Assembly (NCBI RefSeq): GCF_000158815.1
Contig: NZ_GG657738.1
Location: 5,872,478-5,936,477, forward strand
Length of the DNA stretch: 64,000 nt
Source: Micromonospora sp. ATCC 39149
Lineage (GTDB): Bacteria > Actinomycetota > Actinomycetes > Mycobacteriales > Micromonosporaceae
Direction of reading: 5' to 3'
Shown in pieces: positions 9,426 to 18,118 of this stretch. Every line of letters starts with the position of its first letter. Position 1 is the first letter of the stretch. Position numbers and translations under genes: made by a program. Below the pieces are notes generated by a model, which was not told the DNA's origin, did no database searches, and worked only from the letters and a program-made list of their open reading frames with translations.

Positions 9426-10349
9426 ATGGCTGGCAACGGTGACCGTGCCGAGACCTGGACGTCGGAGCTCCGCGAGCAGCAGGCCACGCTCGGCGCGGAC
9501 CTCGGGCCGGCGGACCCGGCGGCCTACACGATGCGCAAGCCGATTCCCGAGCCGATGCCCACCGACCGGCACGGGCCGGCCCGGATCATCGCGATGGCCA
9601 ACCAGAAGGGCGGCGTCGGCAAGACCACCACCACGATCAACCTGGGCGCGGCGCTCGCCGAGTACGGGCGCAAGGTGCTGCTGGTCGACTTCGACCCGCA
9701 GGGCGCCCTCTCCGTGGGCCTCGGCGTCAACCCGCACAACCTCGACCTGTCGGTCTACAACCTGCTCATGCAGGACGATGTCACCGCCGAGGACGTCCTG
9801 ATCAAGACGGACGTGGCGGGGCTGCACCTGCTGCCGGCCAACATCGACCTCTCCGCCGCCGAGATACAGCTCGTCAACGAGGTTGCCCGCGAGATGGCCC
9901 TGGCCCGGGTGCTCAGGTCGATCCGCAAGGAGTACGACTACATCCTCATCGACTGCCAGCCCTCCCTCGGCCTGCTGGCGATCAACGCGCTGACCGTCGC
10001 GCACGGCGTGCTCATTCCCCTGGAGTGCGAGTTCTTCAGCCTGCGGGGCGTGGCCCTGCTGCTGGACACGATCGACAAGGTGCGCGAGCGGCTCAACTTC
10101 GACCTGGAGCTCGAGGGCATCCTCGCCACCATGTACGACAGCCGCACCACCCACTGCCGTCAGGTGCTCCAGCGGGTGGTCGAGGCGTTCGGCGACAAGG
10201 TCTACCAGACGGTGATCACCAAGACGGTGAAGTTTCCCGAGTCCACCGTCGCCGGCGCGCCCATCACCACCCTCGACCCGGCCTCGTCCGGCGCCCGCAA
10301 CTACCGGCAGCTCGCCCGCGAGGTGATCGCCGCGCAGGCGGAGCGGTAG
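9426..10349 (+). CDS. parA: ParA/Soj-family ATPase
   Basis: 307 residues with the deviant Walker A motif 'NQKGGVGKTTTTINLG', Walker A' region 'VLLVDFDPQGALSVGLG' and 'DYILIDCQPSLGLLAINAL'. ParA ATPases form dynamic dimers on DNA that move partner complexes. This copy lies in the xerD-scpAB cluster rather than beside parB, so it may serve as a second segregation ATPase; that is inference. The ATG at 9426 sits behind 'gggagggggcaacgaggac', a good ribosome site. The frame is open to 9222 but that stretch lacks conserved character. A possible -10 (tacagt) lies near 9309. Confidence 0.9.
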   Translation: MAGNGDRAETWTSELREQQATLGADLGPADPAAYTMRKPIPEPMPTDRHGPARIIAMANQKGGVGKTTTTINLGAALAEYGRKVLLVDFDPQGALSVGLGVNPHNLDLSVYNLLMQDDVTAEDVLIKTDVAGLHLLPANIDLSAAEIQLVNEVAREMALARVLRSIRKEYDYILIDCQPSLGLLAINALTVAHGVLIPLECEFFSLRGVALLLDTIDKVRERLNFDLELEGILATMYDSRTTHCRQVLQRVVEAFGDKVYQTVITKTVKFPESTVAGAPITTLDPASSGARNYRQLAREVIAAQAER

Positions 10350-10437
10350 GCCGAGTGCCCCGTCGCCAGCGCGTACGTCCCTGCCCGGGGCCGTACCTTG
10401 CCGTCGCGGTGCCCGGGGCGTGGACTACGGTCGTGCG

Positions 10438-11556
10438 GTGACCGCGCCGCCCCTCGACCCGCCCGCCGCGCCCGCGCCCGGCGTGGCCGGTGACGGTCGG
10501 GGTGGGGCGGCCGGCGACGGCGCGGGCGGGGAGTCCACCGGATTCACCGTCCGGCTGGACAACTTCACCGGCCCGTTCGACCTGCTGTTGCAGCTCATCA
10601 GCAAGCACAAGCTGGACGTCACCGAGGTGGCCCTGCACCGGGTCACCGACGAGTTCATCGCCTACCTGCGGGCCATGGGCGACCAGTGGGACCTGGACGA
10701 GACCAGCGAGTTTCTGCTGGTCGCCGCCACCCTGCTCGACCTGAAGGCGGCCCGGCTGCTGCCTGCCGCCGAGGTCGAGGACGAGGAGGACCTGGCGCTG
10801 CTGGAGGCGCGGGACCTGCTGTTCGCCCGGCTGTTGCAGTACAAGGCGTTCAAGGAGGCCGCAGCGCACATCGCCGAGTTGGAGGCGGTCGGCGGCCGGC
10901 GTTACCCCCGGGCGGTCACCCTGGAGGCCCGGTACGCCGAGGCGCTGCCCGACCTGGTGCTCGGCATCGGCCCCGAGCGGCTGCTCAAGCTGGCGATCAG
11001 GGCGATGACGCCGAAGCCGGTGCCCGAGGTCTCCATCGCGCACGTGCACCTGGTCCGGGTCAGCGTCCGCGAGCACGCCGCGATCATCGCCGAGCGGCTG
11101 CGCCGGGCCGGCATCGCCACGTTCTCCCTGCTCTGCGCCGACTGCGAGGCCACCCTGGAGGTGGTGGCCCGGTTCCTCGCGCTGCTGGAGCTGTACCGGG
11201 AGGGTCTCGTGTCCTTCCTGCAGGAGCAGGCCCTGGAGGAGCTGACCGTCCGCTGGACCGGCCCCGCCGACGGCGGCACCGACCTGCACGTCGATGAGTA
11301 CGCCGGCTCCGCGCCCGAGCCGGGCACCGCGGGACCAGGCTCGGGCCCTGGCGCGTCGGGCGAGGCGGGCCGGGGCGAGCCGGGCGGCGGTGGTGAGCTC
11401 GACCGGAGTGAGCCGGGGGCCGGTGGTGAGGCGGGCCGGGACGGGGTGGGCGGCATGGGTGAGCGGCGCAGGGACGGCGTGGACGCGGACGGTGCCGGTG
11501 GCACCGGCGAGACGGCCGGCACCGGCGTGGACGGCGAGGAGCAACGCGATGAGTGA
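10438..11556 (+). CDS. scpA: Segregation and condensation protein A
   Basis: 372 residues. The kleisin N-terminal domain shows 'TGFTVRLDNFTGPFDLLLQL' and 'KHKLDVTEVALHRVTDEFI', then 'EFLLVAATLLDLKAARLLP'. The winged-helix C-terminal part lies near 'FLALLELYREGLVSFLQEQA'. ScpA bridges the SMC heads and binds ScpB in the condensin complex. After about residue 285 comes an unusual Gly/Glu/Arg-rich low-complexity tail of about 85 residues. The GTG at 10438 is preceded by a -10-like tacggt a few bases upstream, so the mRNA may be leaderless. The alternative GTG at 10420 adds six residues. The end overlaps scpB (ATG at 11549). Confidence 0.93.
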   Translation: MTAPPLDPPAAPAPGVAGDGRGGAAGDGAGGESTGFTVRLDNFTGPFDLLLQLISKHKLDVTEVALHRVTDEFIAYLRAMGDQWDLDETSEFLLVAATLLDLKAARLLPAAEVEDEEDLALLEARDLLFARLLQYKAFKEAAAHIAELEAVGGRRYPRAVTLEARYAEALPDLVLGIGPERLLKLAIRAMTPKPVPEVSIAHVHLVRVSVREHAAIIAERLRRAGIATFSLLCADCEATLEVVARFLALLELYREGLVSFLQEQALEELTVRWTGPADGGTDLHVDEYAGSAPEPGTAGPGSGPGASGEAGRGEPGGGGELDRSEPGAGGEAGRDGVGGMGERRRDGVDADGAGGTGETAGTGVDGEEQRDE

Positions 11557-12412
11557 CGAGGAGCGCCGGGACTCCCTGGCCGACCAGGCTGCCGCCTGGG
11601 TGCCGCCCTGGGACCGCCCCCGCCCCCCGACCCGACCGGCATCCCCGGACTCTCCCGACTCTCCGGAGAATCTTGGAAGCGAGGGGCCCCCGGCGGGGCC
11701 GGATCCTTCCAAGATTTCTTCGCCGGGGGCGGCGGCGAAGCCGGGGGAGAGGGCTGAGGGGGCGGAGTCGGATACGGCGGGTGACTCGGGTAGGGCGGAC
11801 GTACCGAAAAGGTCGACGGGAGGCCGGCGGCGGCCCGCGCCCGCGCCCGAGCCGGCGCCCGTGCTCGACGACGCGGAACTGCGCGGGGCCCTGGAGGCCA
11901 TCCTGCTGGTGGTGGACGAACCCGTCAGCGAGCTGACCCTCGCCCAGGTCCTCGAACAGTCCCCCGAGCGGATCGGCCCGCTGCTCGACGACATCGCGGC
12001 CGGATACACTGCTGGCGGGCACGGCTTCGAACTGCGCCGGGCCGCCGGCGGCTGGCGGCTCTACACCCGCCCCGAGTACGCCACGTACGTCGAGCGCTTC
12101 GTCCTGGACGGCCAGTCGGTCCGGCTGACCCAGGCGGCGTTGGAGACCCTCGCCGTGGTGGCGTACCGGCAGCCGGTGACCCGGTCGCGCATCTCGGCCA
12201 TCCGGGGTGTCAACTGCGACGGGGTGCTCCGTACGCTGGTCTCCCGCGGGCTGGTCGAAGAGTGCGGCGCAGAACCGGACAGCGGCGCCTTCCTCTACCG
12301 GACCACCACGATGTTCCTGGAGAAGTTGGGGCTGAACTCGGTCGACGAGTTGCCCCCGCTCGCCCCGTTCCTCCCCGACGACGTAGAAGAGCTTGCCGAT
12401 GCGACGCGATGA
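11549..12412 (+). CDS. scpB: Segregation and condensation protein B
   Basis: 287 residues, longer than the roughly 190-220 usual for the family because of an N-terminal Pro/Ala/Ser-rich extension of about 105 residues. The tandem winged-helix core starts at 'LRGALEAILLVVDEPVSELT' and includes 'TQAALETLAVVAYRQPVTRS' and 'SRISAIRGVNCDGVLRTLVS', both hallmarks. ScpB dimers hold ScpA on SMC. The ATG at 11549 overlaps the scpA stop (ATGAGTGA), so the two are coupled. A perfect inverted repeat lies inside the extension (separate entry). The stop overlaps the rluB coding region. Confidence 0.93.
   Translation: MSDEERRDSLADQAAAWVPPWDRPRPPTRPASPDSPDSPENLGSEGPPAGPDPSKISSPGAAAKPGERAEGAESDTAGDSGRADVPKRSTGGRRRPAPAPEPAPVLDDAELRGALEAILLVVDEPVSELTLAQVLEQSPERIGPLLDDIAAGYTAGGHGFELRRAAGGWRLYTRPEYATYVERFVLDGQSVRLTQAALETLAVVAYRQPVTRSRISAIRGVNCDGVLRTLVSRGLVEECGAEPDSGAFLYRTTTMFLEKLGLNSVDELPPLAPFLPDDVEELADATR
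11669..11716. repeat. Palindromic element inside the scpB linker
   Basis: The 11-bp arms aatcttggaag (11669-11679) and cttccaagatt (11706-11716) are perfect inverted copies enclosing a GC-rich core with ggggcc repeats. It sits in frame within the low-complexity N-terminal extension of scpB. It resembles a small repetitive palindrome that entered the coding region without breaking the frame. Whether copies exist elsewhere in the genome cannot be seen here; I found none in this window. Confidence 0.6.
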
Positions 12413-13169
12413 CCGTGCCCCCAAGACCGACGCGCCCGTCTTCGAGGGGGCCGAACGCCTCCAGAAGGTGTTGGCCGCCGCCGGCGTGGGATCCCGACGC
12501 GCCTGCGAGGACCTGATCTTCCGCCGCCGGGTGACCGTGAACGGAAAGGTGGCCCAGCTCGGCGACAAGGCCGACCCGACCCGCGACGTCATCCTCGTCG
12601 ACGGCGAGCGGCTCCAGGCCGACACCCGACTGGTGTACCTGGCCCTGAACAAGCCGCGCGGGGTCGTCTCCACCATGGCGGACGAGAAGGGACGCGCCGC
12701 CCTGTCGGACTTCATCGGCAACCGGGTGGAACAGCGGGTCTACCACGTCGGGCGGCTCGACGCCGACAGTGAGGGCCTGCTGCTGCTCACCAACGACGGC
12801 GACCTCGCCCACCGGCTCACCCACCCGTCGTACGGGGTGCCGAAGACGTACCTGTGCGAGGTGGCCGGGCCGATCCCGCGCAACCTCGGCAAGCGGCTGG
12901 CCGCCGGCATCGAGCTGGAGGACGGCCCGGTCACGGTCGACTCCTTCAAGGTGGTGGACACCCTGGGCAAGACCGCCCAGGTGGAGCTGACCCTGCACGA
13001 GGGGCGCAAGCACATCGTCCGACGCCTGCTGGGCGAGGTGGGGCACCCGGTGTTCCGCCTGGTGCGGACCTCGATCGGGCCGATCCGCCTCGGTGACCTG
13101 CGCGCCGGACGGACCCGGCGGCTCACCAACGCCGAGGTCGCCGCCCTGTTCAAGGCGGTCGGTGACTGA
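12399..13169 (+). CDS. rluB: 23S rRNA pseudouridine synthase RluB-type
   Basis: 256 residues. An S4 RNA-binding domain opens the protein ('ERLQKVLAAAGVGSRRACED', then 'RRRVTVNGKVAQLGDKAD'). The catalytic Asp follows in 'YHVGRLDADSEGLLLLTNDG', with 'LNKPRGVVSTM' and 'LHEGRKHIVRRLLGEVGHPV' as further family marks. It isomerises a uridine of 23S rRNA (U2605 by E. coli numbering in the family). The ATG at 12399 has gaagag upstream and overlaps the scpB end. The scpA-scpB-rluB run is a common bacterial operon. Confidence 0.92.
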   Translation: MRRDDRAPKTDAPVFEGAERLQKVLAAAGVGSRRACEDLIFRRRVTVNGKVAQLGDKADPTRDVILVDGERLQADTRLVYLALNKPRGVVSTMADEKGRAALSDFIGNRVEQRVYHVGRLDADSEGLLLLTNDGDLAHRLTHPSYGVPKTYLCEVAGPIPRNLGKRLAAGIELEDGPVTVDSFKVVDTLGKTAQVELTLHEGRKHIVRRLLGEVGHPVFRLVRTSIGPIRLGDLRAGRTRRLTNAEVAALFKAVGD

Positions 13170-13357
13170 CCCCGTGGGGCGGGGTACCACAACGGGTAGG
13201 CTTTCGTGACGCCCCGGATGGGGCGTGCGGTGGCGTAGGTCGCCACCGACGGCGTCGCGCGCGGCCCTAGACGGGCCGCGGGGCATGATCGACGACGACG
13301 ACAACCGCTCGCGACGGGCCGCCGGGCCCCGCGAGGCACGGGCTGAGGAGGAACACG

Positions 13358-14038
13358 GTGGAGGAAAACGTACGGGCCGGGCACTGCGTGGTCGCTGTGG
13401 ACGGGCCGTCCGGTTCGGGCAAGTCCACCGTCTCCCGGCGGCTCGCCGTGGGCCTCGGCGCCCGCTATCTGGACACCGGGGCGATGTATCGGGCGATCAC
13501 CTGGGCGGTGCTGCGCTCCGGGGTCGACCTCACCGACGCCGAGTCGGTGGGCAAGGTCGCCGCCGAGGTCGACCTGCGCATCGGCACCGACCCCCAGGGG
13601 TACGGCGTGACCGCCGACGGCGTGAGCGTCGACTCCGAGATCAGGGGCCCCGAGGTCACCGGCGCGGTTTCCGCCGTGGCCGCCGTACCGTCGGTGCGGG
13701 CGCTGCTGGTGGCCCGGCAGCGTGAGTTGATCGCGAAGGCCGGCCGGATCGTGGTCGAGGGCCGGGACATCGGTTCGGTCGTCGCCCCCGACGCGGACCT
13801 GAAGGTCTACCTGACCGCCTCCGAGGCCGCACGCGCCCAGCGGCGCAGCGCGGAGGACGCCACGGACGTGGCCGCCACCGCCGCCGACCTGGCCCGCCGC
13901 GACCGGCTCGACTCGACGCGCAAGGCCGACCCGTTGCAGCAGGCCACCGACGCGGTGGTGCTGGACACCACGGAACTGGGCATCGACGAGGTCGTCGACC
14001 GGCTGCGCGCACTGCTGACCGATAGGGGAGTGGCGTGA
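13358..14038 (+). CDS. cmk: Cytidylate kinase
   Basis: 226 residues with the P-loop 'VAVDGPSGSGKSTVSRRLA', the CMP-binding 'LDTGAMYRAITWAVL', and 'VVEGRDIGSVVAPDADLKVY'. It phosphorylates CMP and dCMP with ATP in the cytoplasm. The GTG at 13358 follows gaggaggaacacg, a strong ribosome site. A 188-base gap separates it from rluB, so it may have its own promoter. The stop overlaps der (GTGA at 14035-14038). Confidence 0.95.
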   Translation: MEENVRAGHCVVAVDGPSGSGKSTVSRRLAVGLGARYLDTGAMYRAITWAVLRSGVDLTDAESVGKVAAEVDLRIGTDPQGYGVTADGVSVDSEIRGPEVTGAVSAVAAVPSVRALLVARQRELIAKAGRIVVEGRDIGSVVAPDADLKVYLTASEAARAQRRSAEDATDVAATAADLARRDRLDSTRKADPLQQATDAVVLDTTELGIDEVVDRLRALLTDRGVA

Positions 14039-15435
14039 CCGACGAGGGCTGGGTGGAGCTGCGCGAGCCGGCCGTCGACACCGAGGAGCCGACCGGGCCG
14101 ATGCCCGTGGTGGCCGTCGTCGGCCGTCCCAACGTCGGCAAGTCCACCCTGGTGAACCGCATCATCGGCCGCCGGCAGGCGGTCGTCGAGGACATCCCCG
14201 GGGTGACCCGGGACCGGGTCCCGTACGACGCGCAGTGGTCCGGCCGGGCGTTCACGGTCGTCGACACGGGCGGCTGGGAGCCGGACGCGAAGGACCGGGC
14301 GGCGGCGATCGCCGCACAGGCCGAGATCGCCGTCGCCACCGCCGACGTGGTGCTTTTCGTGGTCGACGCCATGGTCGGCTCCACGGACGTGGACGAGGCC
14401 GCCGTGAAGATGCTGCGGCGCAGCGCCAAACCGGTCATTTTGGTGGCGAACAAGGCCGACAACGCCACGATCGAGATGGAGTCGACCTCACTGTGGTCGC
14501 TCGGCCTCGGCGAGCCGTACCCGGTGTCGGCGCTGCACGGCCGGGGCTCCGGCGACCTGCTCGACAAGATCCTCCAGGCGCTGCCGGAGGCACCGGCGAT
14601 CGTGGAGAACCGCCCCCGCGGCCCGCGCCGGGTAGCCCTCGTCGGCCGGCCCAACGTCGGCAAGTCCAGCCTGCTCAACCGGTTCTCCGGCGAGGAACGG
14701 GCGGTCGTCGACTCGGTCGCCGGCACCACCGTCGACCCGGTGGACAGCCTCGTGGAGATCGGCGGGGAAACCTGGCAGCTGGTGGACACCGCCGGGCTGC
14801 GCAAGCGGGTCGGCAAGGCCAGCGGCACCGAGTACTACGCCAGCCTGCGCACGGCCTCGGCGATCGAGGCCGCCGAGGTGGCCGTGGTGCTGCTCGACTC
14901 CAGCGAACCGATCAGCGAGCAGGACCAACGGATCCTGTCCATGGTCACCGAGGCCGGCCGGGCCCTGGTCATCGCCTTCAACAAGTGGGACCTGGTCGAC
15001 GGCGACCGCCGGTACTACCTGGACAAGGAGATCGAGCGGGAGCTGCGCCGCATTCCGTGGGCGCTGCGGATCAACCTGTCGGCCAAGACCGGCCGAGCGG
15101 TCGACAAGCTCGCCCCGTCGCTGCGCAAGGCCCTGGCGAGCTGGGAGACCCGGGTGCCGACGGCGCAGCTCAACTCCTGGCTGACCGCCCTGGTGCAGGC
15201 CACCCCGCACCCGGTGCGGGGCGGCCGGGCGCCGAAGATCCTCTTTGCCACCCAGGCGGGGGTGGCCCCGCCGCGGTTCGTGCTCTTCACCACCGCGCCG
15301 CTGGACGCCGGCTACCAGCGCTTCGTGGAGCGCAAGCTCCGCGAGGAGTTCGGCTTCGAGGGCAGCCCGGTGGAGATTTCGGTACGCCCGCGCAAGAAGC
15401 TCGGCCCGGGCGGCCGGGGCAAGGCGCACGGCTGA
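14035..15435 (+). CDS. der: Ribosome assembly GTPase Der (EngA)
   Basis: 466 residues with two tandem GTPase domains. The first has 'VVGRPNVGKSTLVNRI' near residue 30, 'VVDTGGWE' and 'VANKAD'. The second has 'LVGRPNVGKSSLLNRF' near residue 203, 'LVDTAGLRKR' and 'AFNKWDLVD'. A C-terminal KH-like domain ends in a basic tail. Der is required for 50S ribosomal subunit assembly. The GTG start overlaps the cmk stop, so the pair is coupled. A hairpin at 15511 probably ends the unit. This is the last clearly core gene before the accessory region. Confidence 0.96.
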   Translation: MTDEGWVELREPAVDTEEPTGPMPVVAVVGRPNVGKSTLVNRIIGRRQAVVEDIPGVTRDRVPYDAQWSGRAFTVVDTGGWEPDAKDRAAAIAAQAEIAVATADVVLFVVDAMVGSTDVDEAAVKMLRRSAKPVILVANKADNATIEMESTSLWSLGLGEPYPVSALHGRGSGDLLDKILQALPEAPAIVENRPRGPRRVALVGRPNVGKSSLLNRFSGEERAVVDSVAGTTVDPVDSLVEIGGETWQLVDTAGLRKRVGKASGTEYYASLRTASAIEAAEVAVVLLDSSEPISEQDQRILSMVTEAGRALVIAFNKWDLVDGDRRYYLDKEIERELRRIPWALRINLSAKTGRAVDKLAPSLRKALASWETRVPTAQLNSWLTALVQATPHPVRGGRAPKILFATQAGVAPPRFVLFTTAPLDAGYQRFVERKLREEFGFEGSPVEISVRPRKKLGPGGRGKAHG

Positions 15436-15510
15436 TTCCGCTTCCACCCCTGCCCCCGCACGCCTCGCCCGCCCTCGTGTCCTGACCCGCTCGAGTGTCC
15501 GGTTCTGTTC

Positions 15511-15548
15511 CGAGTGCCCGTCCTGTTGCCGCAGGGCGGGCACTCGGT
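15511..15548 (+). terminator. Hairpin downstream of der
   Basis: A perfect 11-bp stem (ccgagtgcccg at 15511-15521 and cgggcactcgg at 15538-15548) lies 75 bases after the der stop, with no T-run. The rest of 15436-15819 shows no convincing gene on either strand. A tRNA-Pro promoter should lie in its distal part. Confidence 0.6.
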
Positions 15549-15819
15549 CCTGCCTAGCCGCCCCGGCGGCGAGGCCGCGCCGGCCGCGGCGGCTTCGAGA
15601 GTCGCCATCATGCCCTGGAACCCGAGACTCCCGACTGACTGGCCTGACGGCGGGTTCGGCGGGCGGCGCCCATCAGCTCACGCTTTCACCTATCCTCCTA
15701 GGACGGCCTGGCGGGTGTGGGGGAGGCGGCTGGGCGGGCCCGGGCCGATGCGTGCACGAGGAAGATCGTGCGCTAAGCTGTAGCGGCTGTCGCAGGCGGA
15801 GAACGCCTCGCGGGAGCAT

Positions 15820-15894
<75 letters not shown>

Positions 15895-16251
15895 GCAGGT
15901 CAGAGGGCTGATTCGTATATCGGGTCGGCCCTTTCCGGCGTTCTGGGGACCACGCTGGTCAAGTGGGCCACCCGTTGGCGCTCCTTGACCGCTGGTCAAG
16001 CTGTGGCGTGCGGCAGGCTCTACGGCCAGCCCTGTTGCCTGCGGAATTGTTCTCTTCGCTCATCAAGGCGGCCCAAAAGCGTGCCGCGCCGGCCCGGCCC
16101 CGGCCTGCTGGCGACCTCCGGCCGGCATTGGCCGGGCCGGCCGGCCACGCTTGGGTGTCACAGGATCGGAAGACCTCGGGGCTCCGCCCCGAACCCCGGC
16201 CCCTCCTCAAAGATGCCGCCGCATCACCTCATCGGGCACCACAAGGGCTAC

Positions 16252-16277
16252 CAGCCTCCCCGTCCTGGGAGGCTGGA
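16252..16277. terminator. Hairpin in the integrated element
   Basis: A perfect 10-bp stem (ccagcctccc / gggaggctgg) with a 6-base loop lies about 95 bases beyond the 3' end of the HEPN gene, and could end its transcript. The stretch 15895-16370 otherwise holds no convincing gene. Confidence 0.45.
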
Positions 16278-16370
16278 CGGTCTGCGGCTGCCCGACGAGG
16301 AGATCCGCTAGCGGTCCACGTCACGTATCAACGGTTAGCGTTCCGTCGAGAAGCCTGGTATGCGCGGGAG

Positions 16371-17135
16371 CTATCCGCTGCCCCGAGGGGAAGGGATCGA
16401 GGCCTCGACCCAGCGATTCCTTCCCGTTACCTCCGCAACTACGCGCCCCACCTCTGCGTCCGTCCTGGCCACTAGGCCCGCGACCAGGTTAAAGAACTCC
16501 CGGACATGGCGTTTCGCAACAATGTCGCCCGGCACGTATCTATGCGCGATCATGTTTCGCTGGTCAATAAAGCGGTCCAATTCACTACGCGCCCAGTCGG
16601 CACCCTGTGGGAGCGACCACGAATCTGATATGCGAACGATGCCGATGGATTCGAGAAACAGGGTGTCAACGTTCTTCGACTTCGGCGTGGCAAAGGAGTA
16701 GTTTCGCTTTTGACCCAACAGGGCTAACCGATCCGTCAGGTACTGTCGCCATCCCTCGCCGGCCAGGCTCCACGGCGCGAACTCCTCGTCTAGTCGCCGA
16801 AGCTCCTTTGCAACAGACTTTAACAAGGGCCTCGGCAATGACTCCCACGAAGGCGCGTGCTGCACGAGAAGGTGCAGTCCCTCTTCTGCGACGTCTTCAC
16901 AGTAGGCTTCCCACAGTGCGGCGACGAGCACAAGCACCGCCTTGTTGGCGACGTGCAGTTTCTTGTAAATCGCCTTAACGTTTACCTTTTTGGCCTCTTG
17001 ATGTAGCGAGTAGAAGTCGCGAATGTCATTGGCGTTTGATACAAAATTCAGGCATGCCTTGCTTGTCGGAGTGCGAATGATCTTCGTAGTCGGCACCGCT
17101 GCAAGTTCGGGTAACTGGCTGTCCACCGTGGCCAT
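16371..17135 (-). CDS. HEPN-domain protein (RiboL-PSP-HEPN type)
   Basis: 254 residues from the ATG at 17135, with a ribosome site (ctggag) seven bases upstream. The helical protein carries 'RSELDRFIDQRNMIAHRYVP': the RNMIAH at residues 193-198 is the Rx4-6H motif of HEPN ribonuclease domains. 'ANKAVLVLVAALWEAYCEDV' near residue 63 matches the first helix of the RiboL-PSP-HEPN group. HEPN proteins are mostly RNases in toxin-antitoxin, abortive infection and RNA-repair systems. It is the main cargo between the two tRNA-Pro repeats and diverges from two small genes. GC content is lower than its neighbours and codons such as TTT and AAT are used, consistent with transfer. No antitoxin (MNT) partner is recognisable. 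A defence role is inference. Confidence 0.75.
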   Translation of the reverse strand: MATVDSQLPELAAVPTTKIIRTPTSKACLNFVSNANDIRDFYSLHQEAKKVNVKAIYKKLHVANKAVLVLVAALWEAYCEDVAEEGLHLLVQHAPSWESLPRPLLKSVAKELRRLDEEFAPWSLAGEGWRQYLTDRLALLGQKRNYSFATPKSKNVDTLFLESIGIVRISDSWSLPQGADWARSELDRFIDQRNMIAHRYVPGDIVAKRHVREFFNLVAGLVARTDAEVGRVVAEVTGRNRWVEASIPSPRGSG

Positions 17136-17441
17136 CGCTCCAGCCTGGTCTTCCTGTCTCGACAGCGCAAGCTTATTGTGCGCCAAGCGGTGTGGCGGCT
17201 GCCGGAGATGTCGAGAGGCGTTTCCGCTGCTAGACCCCCGCTTGCCCAGGTCGACGGGGCGGGCGACTTGATCTCGTAATGCGTAGGTCGCGGTGCCATC
17301 GACGCGCCAGGAGCCGGCACCTCGGGCAGTCACGAGGAGGCACGAACGGTCACACGCGTGCTGGCTTGACGTGGGCCACCAGGCCGTTGACGGCCGTGAT
17401 CTTCGTCCTTCCGAATTGAAGGTGTCCGTACGCTGCTTGGT

Positions 17442-17684
17442 GTGGCAGAGGACGAGGTGGTCTTGCGGCTCAACCGCGACGAGGCGCTGGTTCTGTTCGA
17501 GTGGCTGTATCGCACCGACGAGACCACCAACGACTTCGCTGACCTGGTCGAGGATCAGGCAGAGCAACGGGCGCTGTGGAATCTCACCTGCCTACTGGAA
17601 CGGGAGCTGGTCGAGCCGTTCTCGCCGCAGTACGCCGAGTTGGTTGAGCAGGCGCGAGCCCGGTTGCGGGATGAGGGCTCATGA
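17442..17684 (+). CDS. Small acidic protein of unknown function
   Basis: 80 residues: 'MAEDEVVLRLNRDEALVLFE', then 'DQAEQRALWNLTCLLERELV' and a basic helical end. It is predicted all-helical, strongly charged and without membrane segments. I recall similar small uncharacterised actinobacterial proteins, but no function is known to me. The GTG at 17442 follows tacgct, a possible -10, closely enough to suggest a leaderless message. It is divergent from the HEPN gene, with about 300 bases between, and its stop overlaps the next ATG (ATGA). Confidence 0.65.
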   Translation: MAEDEVVLRLNRDEALVLFEWLYRTDETTNDFADLVEDQAEQRALWNLTCLLERELVEPFSPQYAELVEQARARLRDEGS

Positions 17685-17812
17685 CCGTGCCGCGTGCCCG
17701 TCGGGACGGGAGCCGAGAGTCAAGTCAGCCCGTGGACGTGGCCGCCAGCGTGGTGACGCAAGTCAAGCCAGGTCACTGCCGAGCGACCTCCGCCCGTGTC
17801 GACACTTCCTAA
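17681..17812 (+). CDS. Very small ORF coupled to the preceding gene
   Basis: 43 residues from an ATG overlapping the upstream TGA (ATGA), which is why it is listed. The product is polar and Arg/Ser-rich ('MTVPRARRDGSRESSQPVDV') with no recognised domain. It could be a real small protein or a chance frame in GC-rich DNA. Confidence 0.3.
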   Translation: MTVPRARRDGSRESSQPVDVAASVVTQVKPGHCRATSARVDTS

Positions 17813-17849
17813 ACCGTGGGCTGGCGGCCACCATCCGTGTCAGCGTCCC

Positions 17850-17869
17850 GGGGACCACGTGGGGACCAC
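17850..17869. promoter_or_regulatory. Candidate integrase arm sites (GGGGACCAC repeats)
   Basis: ggggaccacg at 17850-17859 and ggggaccac at 17861-17869 form a tandem pair about 95 bases before the right tRNA repeat. A third copy, tggggaccacg, lies at 15944-15954, about 50 bases inside the left repeat. Short repeats placed inside both ends of an integrated element are what arm-type integrase or excisionase sites look like. There is no direct evidence of binding. Confidence 0.35.
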
Positions 17870-17963
17870 ACGGCCTGCGCGATGGTGCGCGGCACGACGT
17901 TGAGCGAACAGTCTGATCTTGGGGATAGCGTGCGTGACGTGCGTGGACGTGTGACGAAGCGTC

Positions 17964-18006
17964 CTGGGGGTCAAGGGGTCGTCGGTTCGAATCCGGCCGT
18001 CCCGAC
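17964..18006. repeat. Attachment site copy (attR), partial tRNA-Pro
   Basis: Exact 43-base copy of the 3' part of tRNA-Pro (15852-15894). It lacks the 5' half, so it is not a tRNA gene. It bounds a 2.1-kb element with the HEPN gene on its left, and lies 113 bases before an integrase gene on its right. Confidence 0.9.
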
Positions 18007-18118
18007 AGCGAAATGGTTTCCGCAGGTCAACGACTTGCGGAAGCCCTATTTTCATTGCTTGGCATGGATGCCTGGTCTAGCACGCCGCTGTTGGACCTCT
18101 TGACTCGGGCAGGTTGTC

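Noticed and set aside
8145..10154. Long minus-strand frame opposite xerD and parA
   Set aside because: Shadow of the real genes, with no recognisable domain.
17964..18006. Second tRNA-Pro gene
   Set aside because: Only the 3' half is present; no acceptor or D-arm partner upstream. It is an attachment-site copy.
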